Shown here in pieces: positions 55,701 to 64,000 of a stretch of DNA of 64,000 nucleotides. Every line of letters starts with the position of its first letter. Within the stretch, counting starts at the first letter, position 1. The translations under genes and the position numbers were made by a program. This DNA is from Lysinibacillus xylanilyticus. GTDB lineage: Bacteria; Bacillota; Bacilli; Bacillales_A; Planococcaceae. The stretch is from NCBI RefSeq assembly GCF_001708185.1, contig NZ_MDDN01000001.1:744001-808000 (forward strand). Reading direction: 5' to 3'. Below the pieces are notes generated by a model. That model made no database searches. It saw nothing but the letters and a program-made list of their open reading frames with translations, and was not told where the DNA came from.

Positions 55701-55799
55701 CAACAAACCGCCCAGTTGGAACGGAAATCAACCACACGTTATGGTGATGATCCATAATAAAATACACTAAAATGCTTTCACAAATAAAGGGGGAGTTTT

Positions 55800-56372
55800 G
55801 TGAGTGACAACGTTTTTAAACAAACAATACCTGTTTTAAAAACAACAAGACTAACATTAAGACCAATTACTCTGAATGATGTAGGAGCCATGTTTAATTA
55901 TGCTTCCAGCGAAAATGTAGCACGCTTTGTTACCTGGGAGCCACATAAAAGTTTTGACGATACAAAAGAGTTTATTGAATTAATTTTAAACGGGTATAAA
56001 CAAGGCAAACACCTATTATGGGGCATTGAATATGAGCAGAAATTGATTGGCACGATCGACTTTGTTTCAATTAATGACCAGCATAAATTTGCGGAGATCG
56101 GCTACGTTCTTTCTGAAGAATATTGGAATCAGGGAATGATGACTGAAGCAGCAAAAAAATTAATTGATTATGGATTTAACGAATTACAGTTAGCTCGAAT
56201 CCAAGCACGGTGCTTTGAGGAAAATATCGGTTCTCAAAAAGTAATGGAAAAATCGGGTATGCTTTATGAGGGTCTGTTACGAAAAAGTATGTTTGTTAAG
56301 GGTAATCATCAAAATGTGAAAATGTATGCTATTATTGACAATGATTATTTTGCAAAGATTGAGCCTTGTTGA
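55800..56372 (+). CDS. GNAT acetyltransferase, RimJ/RimL type
   Basis: A 190-residue acetyltransferase with LKTTRLTLRPITLNDVGAMFNYASSENVARFVTWEPHKS at the N-terminus, the acetyl-CoA-binding segment YVLSEEYWNQGMMTEAAKKLIDYGF (about 101-125) and a late RIQARCFEENIGSQKVMEKSGM. This is the RimJ/RimL-like group that acetylates protein N-termini or small amines. GTG at 55800 follows AAAGGGGGAG. It lies just downstream of the mobile element at 55376. Target unknown. Confidence 0.85.
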   Translation: MSDNVFKQTIPVLKTTRLTLRPITLNDVGAMFNYASSENVARFVTWEPHKSFDDTKEFIELILNGYKQGKHLLWGIEYEQKLIGTIDFVSINDQHKFAEIGYVLSEEYWNQGMMTEAAKKLIDYGFNELQLARIQARCFEENIGSQKVMEKSGMLYEGLLRKSMFVKGNHQNVKMYAIIDNDYFAKIEPC

Positions 56373-56398
56373 AAAATCAAAAAGGCTCTCCTTATTTA
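56361..56398 (+). terminator. Terminator of the first acetyltransferase gene
   Basis: GAGCCTT (56361-56367) pairs with AAGGCTC (56382-56388), followed by a T-rich run. The left arm overlaps the end of the coding region. Confidence 0.65.
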
Positions 56399-56474
56399 GT
56401 TTACAATCATGCCTCGCACAATAGACATTTTTTTACAATTTCATGCGTAGTACTTTTAAATCGACTTGTGTTTC

Positions 56475-56975
56475 TTAAACGTTCAATAATTTCGACATGT
56501 AATATTCATCCATATATTCATCATCAACATATAGGGAATGTCTTTTAGTCCCCTCAACTTCAAACCCCATTTTTTTATATAAGGCTATACCTGCAATATT
56601 ATTCACCATTACTGTAAGTTCCAAGCGATGCATACCCTTCTCTTTTGCCCAATTGTCTAAGTGGCCAAATAATGCAGTGCCAATTTTTCTTCCTCTATAA
56701 TCACTATGAATGCCAACAACAATATAGGCTCGATGTGAAAGTCTAGCTGGTGTACTCCCTTGAACAATTAAATAACCGACCACTCTCTGATCTATTTCAG
56801 CTATAAATAATGCTGAATGACTGTTTTTGTAAATATTCTCAATAAATCTAGTAAATTGTTCAGCTTCGAATTGTCGTTCGCCTGGCCCGAATAACATAAA
56901 ATTAGACTCTTCCGCATTTTTTATAACAGCCATGTTCTGTTCAGCATCTTCTATTCTTGCTTCCCTTATAAACAT
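56475..56975 (-). CDS. GNAT acetyltransferase
   Basis: A 166-residue acetyltransferase: FIREARIEDAEQNMAVIKNAEESN, strand FIAEIDQRVVGYLIVQG, acetyl-CoA loop VVGIHSDYRGRKIGTALFGHLDNWAKEKGMHRLEL, and VNNIAGIALYKKMGFEVEGTKRHSLYVDDEYMDEYYM. The N/YKKMGFE ending is typical of ribosomal-protein-acetyltransferase-like GNATs. AAAGGGGA precedes the ATG. It follows the S66 peptidase gene by 20 bases and is probably cotranscribed with it. Confidence 0.85.
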   Translation of the reverse strand: MFIREARIEDAEQNMAVIKNAEESNFMLFGPGERQFEAEQFTRFIENIYKNSHSALFIAEIDQRVVGYLIVQGSTPARLSHRAYIVVGIHSDYRGRKIGTALFGHLDNWAKEKGMHRLELTVMVNNIAGIALYKKMGFEVEGTKRHSLYVDDEYMDEYYMSKLLNV

Positions 56976-56995
56976 TTTTGTTGTCCCCTTTCGAT

Positions 56996-57961
56996 CTAAA
57001 ATTTAGTAACATGTATCATTAATTCATTCGTATTCATTTGAATTTCTCCACCAATAGGAAATGTAAAGATCGGCTGTGTATGTCCAAAATCCACATCATA
57101 GATAACTGGAATTCTTCTTAAAGTTGGATGTTTATCTAACATAAAATGCAGTTGTTCCTCTGTCATTTTAGAAGCTCTTTGAAAGCGCCCTATCGCAATA
57201 CCTTTAATATTAGTAGTAGCTTGTAATAATGAGGTAAAATCACGGGCAAATATTTCTGGAGTAACTAGTTCATCATCCTCTAAAAATAAAATACTATTCG
57301 ATAAATCAGGCATATACGGGGTACCTTGAAGTAGATTTAATGTACATAAATTTCCGCCAAATAATTGCCCACTTGCTTCTCCGTCAGAGTACACCTTCCA
57401 GTTAGCCGTTTCAAAATGACGATTCTGTTGATCTAAATACCAAGCATCATCACTCCATATGCCTGATGCTTTTATCGTATATGGTTTATTTCCCATTAGA
57501 CATTTTTGAAAATATGATAGCTGATAGTCTTGTGCCTGTTCCATTTTAAAGCTAGAAAAATGTGGCCCCGAATACGTAACAAATCCACATTTTTTTGTAA
57601 TTGCGGTTGCTAAAGCTGTGATATCACTGAAACCACAAAGTATTTTGGGGTTATTTGCTATCATGTCGTAATCTAAATAGGGTAATATCTCATTACAGTT
57701 AAAACCACCAATGACTGTTAAGACAGCCTTCACATGATTATCTTGGAAGGCATCATGAATATCAGAAACTCGATGCTCAATTGAGGATGATTGTTGAAGA
57801 TCACACTCAAAAATATGACGCCCATAAGATACCGTAAAGCCTAAGTCTTCAAGTTTTTTCTTTGTTTGCTCAGCGCCTTCTTCTGTTATGATTGCTGCGC
57901 TACGACTAGGTGCAATAACTCGTATCTCATCACCTACTGTTAATTTCTTTGGAACACGCAA
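56996..57961 (-). CDS. S66-family serine peptidase (LD-carboxypeptidase / MccF-like)
   Basis: A 321-residue cytosolic protein of the S66 family. IRVIAPSRSAA opens the fold, the nucleophile region is LCGFSDITALATAI (serine near residue 112), the catalytic glutamate lies in SILFLEDDE and the histidine in VDFGHTQPIFTFPIGG. S66 members either cut the L-Lys/DAP-D-Ala bond of recycled muropeptides (LdcA) or detoxify microcin-C-like peptides (MccF). The context, an acetyltransferase on the same strand, echoes immunity cassettes but proves nothing. Confidence 0.83.
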   Translation of the reverse strand: MRVPKKLTVGDEIRVIAPSRSAAIITEEGAEQTKKKLEDLGFTVSYGRHIFECDLQQSSSIEHRVSDIHDAFQDNHVKAVLTVIGGFNCNEILPYLDYDMIANNPKILCGFSDITALATAITKKCGFVTYSGPHFSSFKMEQAQDYQLSYFQKCLMGNKPYTIKASGIWSDDAWYLDQQNRHFETANWKVYSDGEASGQLFGGNLCTLNLLQGTPYMPDLSNSILFLEDDELVTPEIFARDFTSLLQATTNIKGIAIGRFQRASKMTEEQLHFMLDKHPTLRRIPVIYDVDFGHTQPIFTFPIGGEIQMNTNELMIHVTKF

Positions 57962-58310
57962 ACTGCTCCCTCCCCCTAATAAGTTTCAACTTTTACTATT
58001 AACCTCTCTTCTAAAAAGAAGGGTTTCTGAATCTCGTAAAGTCTAACACCCCTATTAATTATCACCGCTCACCTCACAACTAAAATTTTCTCTATTATGA
58101 CAAAGCACTAATGGAAAATCAAATATAAATTTACAATTTTTACACATTGTAATAAAGGCCATTAAATATTTTTCAAGTACTATCACCACTATTTGTCATA
58201 ATAAAGGCTCATCACCATAACGGGGGTTAATTTCCGTTCCGATTGGGGGCATTCAGCTCATTTAGTCCTGTATTTAAGTGAGTGAAAAATAAAATCATCG
58301 TTTACCGGCG
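57962..58310. repeat. Intergenic region with truncated R1 end at 58206
   Basis: The segment from 58206 reads GGCTCATCACCATAACG, then TTAATTTCCGTTCCGATTGGG, one end of the R1 element, preceded by ATAATAAA (58198-58205). No matching second end was found downstream, so the copy is truncated. The remainder is AT-rich with no gene. Confidence 0.6.
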
Positions 58311-58728
58311 ATGTTTGAGGTTTATCAGCGATTCCGGCTCTTTTATCAGCGATGTTCGGGTTATATCAGCGATTCTGACCCTTTTATCAGCGATGTTCGG
58401 GTTTTATCAGCGATTCTGACCCTTTTATCAGCGATGTTCGGGGGTTATCAGCGATTCCGGCTCTTTTATCAGCGATGTCCGGAGCTTATCAGCGATTCCG
58501 GCTCTTTTATCAGCGATGTCCGGAGCTTATCAGCGATTCCGGCTCTTTTATCAGCGATGTCCGGAGCTTATCAGCGATTCCGGCTCTTCAGCGATGTCTG
58601 GGGTTTATCAGCGATTCTGACCCTTTTATCAGCGATGTTCGGGGGTGTCAGCGATTCTGACCCTTTTATCAGCGATGTTCGGGGTTTATCAGCGATTCTG
58701 AGGTTCTTTTATCAGCGATGTCCACTGT
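58311..58728 (+). repeat. 41-bp tandem repeat array, about ten units
   Basis: CAGCGATT recurs at 58326, 58367, 58408, 58449, 58490, 58531, 58572, 58609, 58649 and 58690, spacing 41 except for one 37 and one 40. Each unit has two half-units, TTATCAGCGATTCYG and TTATCAGCGATGTYCGG, separated by CTCTT or CCCTT. Units differ by a few substitutions. Not CRISPR: there are no unique spacers. Confidence 0.9.
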
Positions 58729-58768
58729 TCTACCTTCATTGGATGTCCATTCATCCGACGATAAAAAT

Positions 58769-58825
58769 CCAATCGAAAAAAGATGCATCGCAAAGTAATT
58801 TTGCAATGCATCTTTTTTCGATTGG
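58769..58825 (-). terminator. Terminator of mprF
   Basis: A 20-bp arm (CCAATCGAAAAAAGATGCAT) pairs with its exact complement at 58806-58825, with further pairing inside. On the minus strand ATTTTTATC follows. Confidence 0.85.
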
Positions 58826-58913
58826 CCGAGCGAATACTTCAGTTTAAGCTAGGTGCGACCAATGCATTTAATTATACTGGCAGCACAGGCTCCTTAAAAT
58901 TTGATTCGGCTAT

Positions 58914-61436
58914 CTATCCCCTCTTTTTGCCAATTAATAGCGTGATTTGTGCCATTGTAAACGGCAATGAAGATTTCTTTCGATACCCTACATACTTTGG
59001 CACCCAAAAATCTGCATATTTTAATTTAAAGTTTTTTAATCCTTTAAAATGATAGAGGTAGTGCCCATGTAAAAATATTTGTGCTGCTATTTTTTCACTT
59101 AAAAAGGAAAACCTAGACTGTCCGACGTTTGACAATGGCGACATCCCTATATTGAAAACGCGATAGCCTTCTGCTTTTGCCCACTCAAATAGTGATAAAA
59201 AAATGAAATCCATCGTGCCAGATGGTGCTCCCGGTTTAAAACGCATGAGATCTACTGATATGCTTTCGCCATTATCGTACATGGGCATGATACTGGCAAA
59301 GCCAATAATTCCTTCTGCTCCACGTAATACAGCAATGTTTGAAGTACTTAAATAGCGTTCATCAAAAAAGCCAAGAGAAAAACCCTTTTCAGCCCTTCCT
59401 TGCAACCATTTCGTTGATACTTGTTCCAATTCATTCATAACTTCCTGTGAGTATGGAGGGCATATAAATTCCACAGTAAAATTTTCTCGTTCAAATTTAT
59501 TTTTTATCGCGCGACTTCCCTTCATTCCCTTACCGGCAAGTGTAAACTTTTCTAAATCAACAAATGCTTCCTCGCCAAGCTTAAAAAAACTATACCCATT
59601 CTCATGTAATGAAGAGAAAATTTTATTATTAATTTCATAAAAGACAGGTCTATAACTATGCTTATCCGCCAATTCTAAAAATTCCTGAATAGCAGATAAA
59701 AAATCAGATTCATCTCCTACTGGATCTCCAAGCACTACGATCTTATCAGCAAATATTTGATAAGAAAATAAAACGGTACCTTTTTTATTCCAGTATACAA
59801 ATTTGTCATGTAAAAAAATTAAATGTGAATACTCCGTCCCTTTATAGGTCATCAAATGATTTTTAATTGCATCTTCTTGCTCACTAGATGAAAGCATTTC
59901 CATATTCTTAGGCGCACGGATAAAATAACCTATATAAAAAATGAAAATTGCTATTAGGATACCCATTAAAGCACTATGAAATAGATCTCGGTAATCTGTA
60001 ATTATATAGTCCTGTAGAGCAACTGGAATATGAATGATAGAAGTAGGTAAGTTCACATAACCAATCAATAAATACATCACTGTAATGATTGTCACTACAG
60101 CAAGGTCAAACAAAGCTATCCCCCATGTTAATACATAACTTTCACGGTAAAATTGTTTTTTTGACGCAATTAACAGCACTGTGACAATCACTAAAAAACT
60201 AGCTTCTTCATAGTCAAAGCCCTTAAAAATTGAAAACAGTGCGGAACTAATTAACACAATGATGGTAAACTGATATGCCCTTGTTACTTTATATTTAATC
60301 CCCCTACATAATCCTAAGAGAATAAAGCCTGCTGCAACAGTCAATTGATGAGAGATATTCATGATTGGCGAGGATAAAAATTCCTGAGTTATTTTTAGTC
60401 TACTTAAAATACCAGGTACCGCCGCTGATAGTAATAACACAATGCCAGAGATAAATACTAATACTGTTAACAACATATGGCTAAGCTTTTGAAAAATAAT
60501 ATTCGGCAAGTCTTCCCATGATTGATTCCAACGATTCCAATATTCTTTTATAAACAAGATTGAGGAAACTAAAAATGGAAGCACAAAGTAGCCAACCCGG
60601 TACAAAATTAATAAAAAAAGCACTTTTTCATCAGCAATTCCTAAATTTTGAGTCCCCCACAAAAAAACAAGGTCAAATGAGCCAACTCCACCAGGAATCA
60701 TACTGACTATTCCCGCACAGGAAGCAATTAAAAATATTGGAATTAAAGCGGATAATTCTATCGGTATCTTTAAAATTAAAGTTAATATCCAAATAACTAA
60801 AAAGATAGCAAGCCATTCAGCTACTGAAGTGATCATCAATTGAAGAGATACCTTTGGATTTAAAGAATTCGCTTTTTTATAGCGAATAATGCGCATAACA
60901 ATAAAAGCCGGAACATATAAGCTGACAATAATGACTGCAATCGATAACCATCGTACTTCTTTCAGCAACGGGAAGTCCCAAAAGAATATATACATGATCC
61001 AAGCTAACAGAGAAATCCCTGTTAAATAAAAGAGTGTTACGGAGGCAATACTTTTTAACAAGTCTTCCTTGTCCTCTTTATATTTTGAATAGAAATAATT
61101 ACGCAGAAATACACCGACTAGGCCACCAAAGCCAATAAGATTTGAGAATGTATTCACGATAAATGAATGGTTCAGCAAAATACGGTTATTTATTTTGATG
61201 CCCAATATTTTCACTAAAATAACATCATAAAAAAGCATCGGTGTAATAGCACTGAAGGTGATGAAAAGAATCAATAAGAGCTCCCACAACTGTAATTCAT
61301 TCACTTCTTTCCGAAGTAAATGAACATCTATCCCACTTACCGTTTGTTGAATTTCAAAAATAGCTATCGCTAAAAGTACTGTTGGAAAAAGAATTTTCAA
61401 AAATTTAAATAGCGATTCTTTTCGAACGTTAAACAT
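58914..61436 (-). CDS. mprF: Phosphatidylglycerol lysyltransferase MprF
   Basis: MprF transfers lysine from lysyl-tRNA to phosphatidylglycerol and flips the product, lowering the surface negative charge and giving resistance to cationic antimicrobial peptides. The 840-residue protein has about fourteen membrane helices in the first 510 residues, including the GFGGLVGVFLRNYFY and MIPGGVGSFDLVFLWG flippase segments. A cytosolic synthase domain follows (about 530-830): VVLGDPVGDES, YEINNKIFSSLHENGYSFFKLGEEAFVDLE, KGMKGSRAIKNKFERE and DLMRFKPGAPSGTMDFIFLSLFEWAK. Length is normal. Monocistronic, with a strong terminator. Confidence 0.95.
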   Translation of the reverse strand: MFNVRKESLFKFLKILFPTVLLAIAIFEIQQTVSGIDVHLLRKEVNELQLWELLLILFITFSAITPMLFYDVILVKILGIKINNRILLNHSFIVNTFSNLIGFGGLVGVFLRNYFYSKYKEDKEDLLKSIASVTLFYLTGISLLAWIMYIFFWDFPLLKEVRWLSIAVIIVSLYVPAFIVMRIIRYKKANSLNPKVSLQLMITSVAEWLAIFLVIWILTLILKIPIELSALIPIFLIASCAGIVSMIPGGVGSFDLVFLWGTQNLGIADEKVLFLLILYRVGYFVLPFLVSSILFIKEYWNRWNQSWEDLPNIIFQKLSHMLLTVLVFISGIVLLLSAAVPGILSRLKITQEFLSSPIMNISHQLTVAAGFILLGLCRGIKYKVTRAYQFTIIVLISSALFSIFKGFDYEEASFLVIVTVLLIASKKQFYRESYVLTWGIALFDLAVVTIITVMYLLIGYVNLPTSIIHIPVALQDYIITDYRDLFHSALMGILIAIFIFYIGYFIRAPKNMEMLSSSEQEDAIKNHLMTYKGTEYSHLIFLHDKFVYWNKKGTVLFSYQIFADKIVVLGDPVGDESDFLSAIQEFLELADKHSYRPVFYEINNKIFSSLHENGYSFFKLGEEAFVDLEKFTLAGKGMKGSRAIKNKFERENFTVEFICPPYSQEVMNELEQVSTKWLQGRAEKGFSLGFFDERYLSTSNIAVLRGAEGIIGFASIMPMYDNGESISVDLMRFKPGAPSGTMDFIFLSLFEWAKAEGYRVFNIGMSPLSNVGQSRFSFLSEKIAAQIFLHGHYLYHFKGLKNFKLKYADFWVPKYVGYRKKSSLPFTMAQITLLIGKKRG

Positions 61437-61660
61437 GTCTAAACCTACTCCCCATAAGTTTTGAAATCAATCATATCTTCCGTTTTGTCTATACTACTTC
61501 ATATCAATTCGTATACAGTTTGTTCATGACCGAATCTTTCTAACACCTGTACTTTTTACATACCTAATTTTTCAAGCAAACAACAAGAAGCAATATTGAG
61601 AGATTTATCGAGACTTTTCGGCGCTTTATCGCCCAACTTTTTAAAAATATCGACATCAAG

Positions 61661-61698
61661 AAAAAAGCACACCTTAATTTGATACTCATAGGTACGCT
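61661..61698 (-). terminator. Terminator of the two-component operon
   Basis: On the minus strand AGCGTACCT pairs with AGGTGTGCT (two G-T pairs) and is followed by TTTTTT, just past the response-regulator stop. Confidence 0.7.
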
Positions 61699-61704
61699 CA
61701 TTAT

Positions 61705-62409
61705 CTAAATATAATATCGATGGATAGGACGTCCCACACTTCCATACTGGATATCCACCTTTAATAAATTTTGCTTTTCTAAAAAATCTAAATAACGTCG
61801 AGCTGTTACACGGGCTGTTCCAATGTATGTGGACACTTCTTCTGCTGACACCGCAACATTACTTTCATGAATATAGGAAAGTACCTTATCTAATGTTGCT
61901 CGGTTAAAACCCTTTGGTAGCTCGTTAATGATAATGGTTTCGGTGACTGGAGGAACAACTATTTGATCTGGTATGCGCTGCTGCATTAGATGATCAACGT
62001 CATGTTGGGTTAGATCTTGCATGTCACCTATTTTCTTTTTATACGCTTGATAATTCATTAAAGTTTGCTCAATTCGTTCAAACGTAAAAGGTTTCATAAT
62101 ATAATCATAGACACCTAAGTGTAAAATCCGTTGCACGGTTGGCATATCATTAGCTGCGGTCACAGCAATAACATCAACCGGAAGATGTTCCTCCCGTATT
62201 TTCCCTAGCGTAATAATGCCATCCTGCTCAGGCATAAAAACATCCATAAAGACAAGCTCTGGCTGTAATTGCTTAATCTTTTCAATACCCTCAATTCCAT
62301 TACTAGCATAGCCTACTAGCGAAAATCCATTTATTTGTTCAATAAATTGCCTGTTCACTTCTCGTACCATCGGATCATCTTCAATTAATAACACTTTAAT
62401 TACATCCAT
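61705..62409 (-). CDS. CitT/DctR-type response regulator
   Basis: A 234-residue regulator. The receiver domain (about 1-125) has IEDDPMVREVN, the phosphoacceptor in LVFMDVFMPEQDG, the VIAVTAAND threonine and MKPFTFERI lysine. The C-terminal domain has a helix-turn-helix (NVAVSAEEVSTYIGTARVTARRYLDFLEK) followed by a winged end (VDIQYGSVGRPIHRYYI). This is the CitB/CitT family controlling uptake of di- or tricarboxylates. Its ATG immediately follows the kinase stop, so both are coexpressed. Confidence 0.9.
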   Translation of the reverse strand: MDVIKVLLIEDDPMVREVNRQFIEQINGFSLVGYASNGIEGIEKIKQLQPELVFMDVFMPEQDGIITLGKIREEHLPVDVIAVTAANDMPTVQRILHLGVYDYIMKPFTFERIEQTLMNYQAYKKKIGDMQDLTQHDVDHLMQQRIPDQIVVPPVTETIIINELPKGFNRATLDKVLSYIHESNVAVSAEEVSTYIGTARVTARRYLDFLEKQNLLKVDIQYGSVGRPIHRYYI

Positions 62410-64000
62410 CTATTCTCCTCCTAACTCAAATAAGATTAAGAAACTTGTCCCTTTCATAAATTCACTTACTACCTCGATATCGCCATTGCCTTTCCTAACA
62501 ATTTCATGTATTAAATGCAAGCCAATTCCACGATTCTCACTTGCCTTCGTAGAAAATCCATTTTCAAACATACGTGCTTGCACCTCTTCAGACATTCCAA
62601 TTCCATTATCAGTGACAGCAATTGCTAACACATCGTCATGCTCATCTACAGAAATCGCTACATATTTATCCTCCTTGGAAAGAACATTTAACGCTTCAAA
62701 AGCATTTTCAATTAAATTCCCTAACAGGACAACAAAATCGTGATGATCTAATAGAGGTGGAAAACGTTTAAAATGACTTTTTCGATCAATTTCTACTTGT
62801 ATGCCTAATTCCTTGCCATAACTAACTTTACTTAGCAATAATCCTGAAATATTTTCATTATGAAAGCGTTCATTCAAAAACTTCGTTAACGAGGCTTCAT
62901 TTTCGGTAGTAGCTGTCACATATTCAAGTGCTTGCTTCGTATGTCCCAGTTGTAGAAGCCCTGCAATCGTATGAAGTTTATTTTTATGCTCATGTGTTTG
63001 TACGCGTAGTGCTTGAACAAAAGCTTTAACACCTGTTACCTCTTCCGCCAGCTTTTTCACCGCTGTTAAATCTTTAAACATGGCAACGGCACCGACTAAC
63101 TCACCATTTACAATAATCGGAACTCGATTACTCAAAATACTATGATGATTTATGTATAACTCTTGATTGTATACAGGCGTTGCCGTTTCAACAATTTCAG
63201 GCAATCGTGTGTCAGGCAAAACATCGTAAATCTTTTCACCGATACACTCCTCTATCTTTCTAGTAACACCTAATATATCAGCTGCTTTTTCATTAAAAAT
63301 TGTAATATTCATTTCCTTATCAACCGCTATAATGCCTTCATGCATAGCATTGAACGTTTCTGTTCGTTCTACATACATTTTGGCAATCTCATGAGGTTCT
63401 AGCCCAAACATTTGCTTTTTAATATGTCGACCAAGTGTGTATGCACCCCAAATACTAAAAACAAGCGATATGAGAATAGTAATACCAATGTCATGCTCAT
63501 AATTTTGCAATATTTCCTTAAAAGTTGGTAGTGCATATCCTACAACAACAACGCCAACTTGTTCTTTGTGATCATCAATGACAGGGACAAAAGCTCGAAT
63601 CATGACACCGGCTTCTCCTTGCGCCTTCGATACATAATAATGCTCACTAAAGGCAGCATTTAAATCCTGTGATTCACTACGTTTCCCTATTTCTTTACTG
63701 ACGGGATGTGATAGTTTAATACGATCCATATTCATCACAACAATATACTCTGCTTTATTAACAACACGAATACCATCTACAATTTTATTGACATTTTTCG
63801 CCGCTTCTTTAATATTGTCATTTTTCAAATGTATACTAATCTCTGGCACATTCGATACAGTCCCTGCAACGAGCATAGCACGCTGACCATAATCCTTTTC
63901 TTGCTCAGTTAATAGATTACCAAGCACAAAAATGCCACCAAGTAAAAAGGAGAATACAATGATTAAAAATGTCACTAACAGTATTTTGCCGTTTACGGGC
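62410..64000 (-). CDS. CitS/DcuS-type sensor histidine kinase (5' end outside window)
   Basis: A membrane sensor kinase. It has an N-terminal helix, an extracellular Cache/PDC-like sensor (about 30-170), a second helix near 165-185, a cytosolic PAS domain (about 205-310), a dimerisation helix with the phosphoacceptor in RVQTHEHKNKLHTIAG, and the ATPase domain (NLIENAFEAL, TDNGIGMSEEV, RGIGLHLIHEIV). A GTG at 63975 would give 521 residues, but the frame stays open to the window edge, and the first helix would be truncated by that start, so the true start lies beyond 64000. The ligand is probably a carboxylate such as citrate or malate. Confidence 0.88.
   Translation of the reverse strand, partial: PVNGKILLVTFLIIVFSFLLGGIFVLGNLLTEQEKDYGQRAMLVAGTVSNVPEISIHLKNDNIKEAAKNVNKIVDGIRVVNKAEYIVVMNMDRIKLSHPVSKEIGKRSESQDLNAAFSEHYYVSKAQGEAGVMIRAFVPVIDDHKEQVGVVVVGYALPTFKEILQNYEHDIGITILISLVFSIWGAYTLGRHIKKQMFGLEPHEIAKMYVERTETFNAMHEGIIAVDKEMNITIFNEKAADILGVTRKIEECIGEKIYDVLPDTRLPEIVETATPVYNQELYINHHSILSNRVPIIVNGELVGAVAMFKDLTAVKKLAEEVTGVKAFVQALRVQTHEHKNKLHTIAGLLQLGHTKQALEYVTATTENEASLTKFLNERFHNENISGLLLSKVSYGKELGIQVEIDRKSHFKRFPPLLDHHDFVVLLGNLIENAFEALNVLSKEDKYVAISVDEHDDVLAIAVTDNGIGMSEEVQARMFENGFSTKASENRGIGLHLIHEIVRKGNGDIEVVSEFMKGTSFLILFELGGE

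Larger units (their letters stand above)
55376..55753 (-). mobile_element. 378-bp MITE-like R1 element with TIRs and 8-bp target duplication
   Basis: The ends GGCTCATCACCA (55376-55387) and TGGTGATGATCC (55742-55753) are inverted repeats with one mismatch. ATAATAAA occurs directly on both sides (55368-55375 and 55754-55761), a perfect 8-bp target-site duplication. Inside are an R1 unit (GTTGATTGGAGTGG to GGAACGGAAATCAAC) and a three-hairpin module on the minus strand. No open frame of transposase character is present, so it would depend on a transposase elsewhere. Confidence 0.75.

Noticed and set aside
55323-55770. Open frames on both strands in the 378-bp element
   Set aside because: Both lie in a non-coding structured repeat and resemble no protein. 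The start codons lack ribosome sites.
58311-58728. CRISPR array
   Set aside because: There are no unique spacers; the whole 41-bp unit repeats, and no cas genes are nearby.
58311-58847. 178-residue open frame across the 41-bp array
   Set aside because: It is a by-product of a stop-free tandem repeat. It has no ribosome site, the repeat unit is not a multiple of three, and the translation shifts between unrelated low-complexity strings.

Overview
The window looks like a chromosomal segment of a low-GC, endospore-forming Bacillales organism, most likely Lysinibacillus or a close relative. The backbone matches one block of the Bacillus subtilis chromosome in conserved order: coaD, rsmD, ylbG, ricF (ylbF), ylbC, ctaG-F-E-D-C-B, ctaA, pyc, ftsW, ylaN, ylaL, ylaI, ylaH, typA, ylaF, suhB (yktC), ykzI-like, yktB, yktA, speA, pdhD-C-B-A, def, ykrA-like HAD, rpoY and rnjA. 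The genus call rests on protein character, synteny and the type of intergenic repeats. It is inference, since no search was run. No rRNA, tRNA or CRISPR array was found.

Layout. 0.2-10 kb: coenzyme A and ribosome-maturation genes, the RNase Y cofactor RicF, and inserted genes (glycerophosphodiesterase, D-malate/tartrate dehydrogenase, thioesterase, and a MurE ligase with the diaminopimelate-type motif outside any division cluster). 10-20 kb: the caa3 cytochrome oxidase locus with its assembly factors (CtaM, CtaG) and haem A synthesis (CtaA, CtaB). 20-32 kb: pyruvate carboxylase, FtsW, small yla genes, a NitT/TauT-type ABC importer and TypA. 32-40 kb: inositol-phosphatase family protein, ykt genes, arginine decarboxylase, a CidA/LrgA-LrgB pair, a composite repeat element and a short-chain dehydrogenase lacking its catalytic residues. 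40-50 kb: the pyruvate dehydrogenase operon, peptide deformylase, a strongly promoted 23-residue cationic peptide gene, RpoY and RNase J1. 50-64 kb (accessory): a His/Ser-rich small protein coupled to a protein kinase, a TetR/RND efflux pair, two acetyltransferases, an S66 peptidase, MprF and a CitS/CitT-type two-component system cut by the window edge.

The metabolic core fits together. Pyruvate is committed either to acetyl-CoA (PdhABCD) or oxaloacetate (Pyc), and electrons end at the caa3 oxidase, whose CuA, CuB and haem A assembly genes lie alongside. Translation and RNA-decay functions (Def, RpoY, RNase J1, RicF, RsmD, TypA) are interleaved.

The least explained material is non-coding. 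Two related GC-rich repeat families (called R1 and R2 here) sit between genes, mostly just after stop codons. Five copies carry the same three-hairpin module. Its paired arms differ between copies but remain complementary, while the AGGA-type loop and the linkers stay constant. In one copy a 3.5-unit array of an 86-bp repeat fills an apical loop. Two copies lie in elements with about 12-bp terminal inverted repeats, and one of these has a perfect 8-bp target-site duplication. A separate array of about ten 41-bp units lies at 58.3-58.7 kb.
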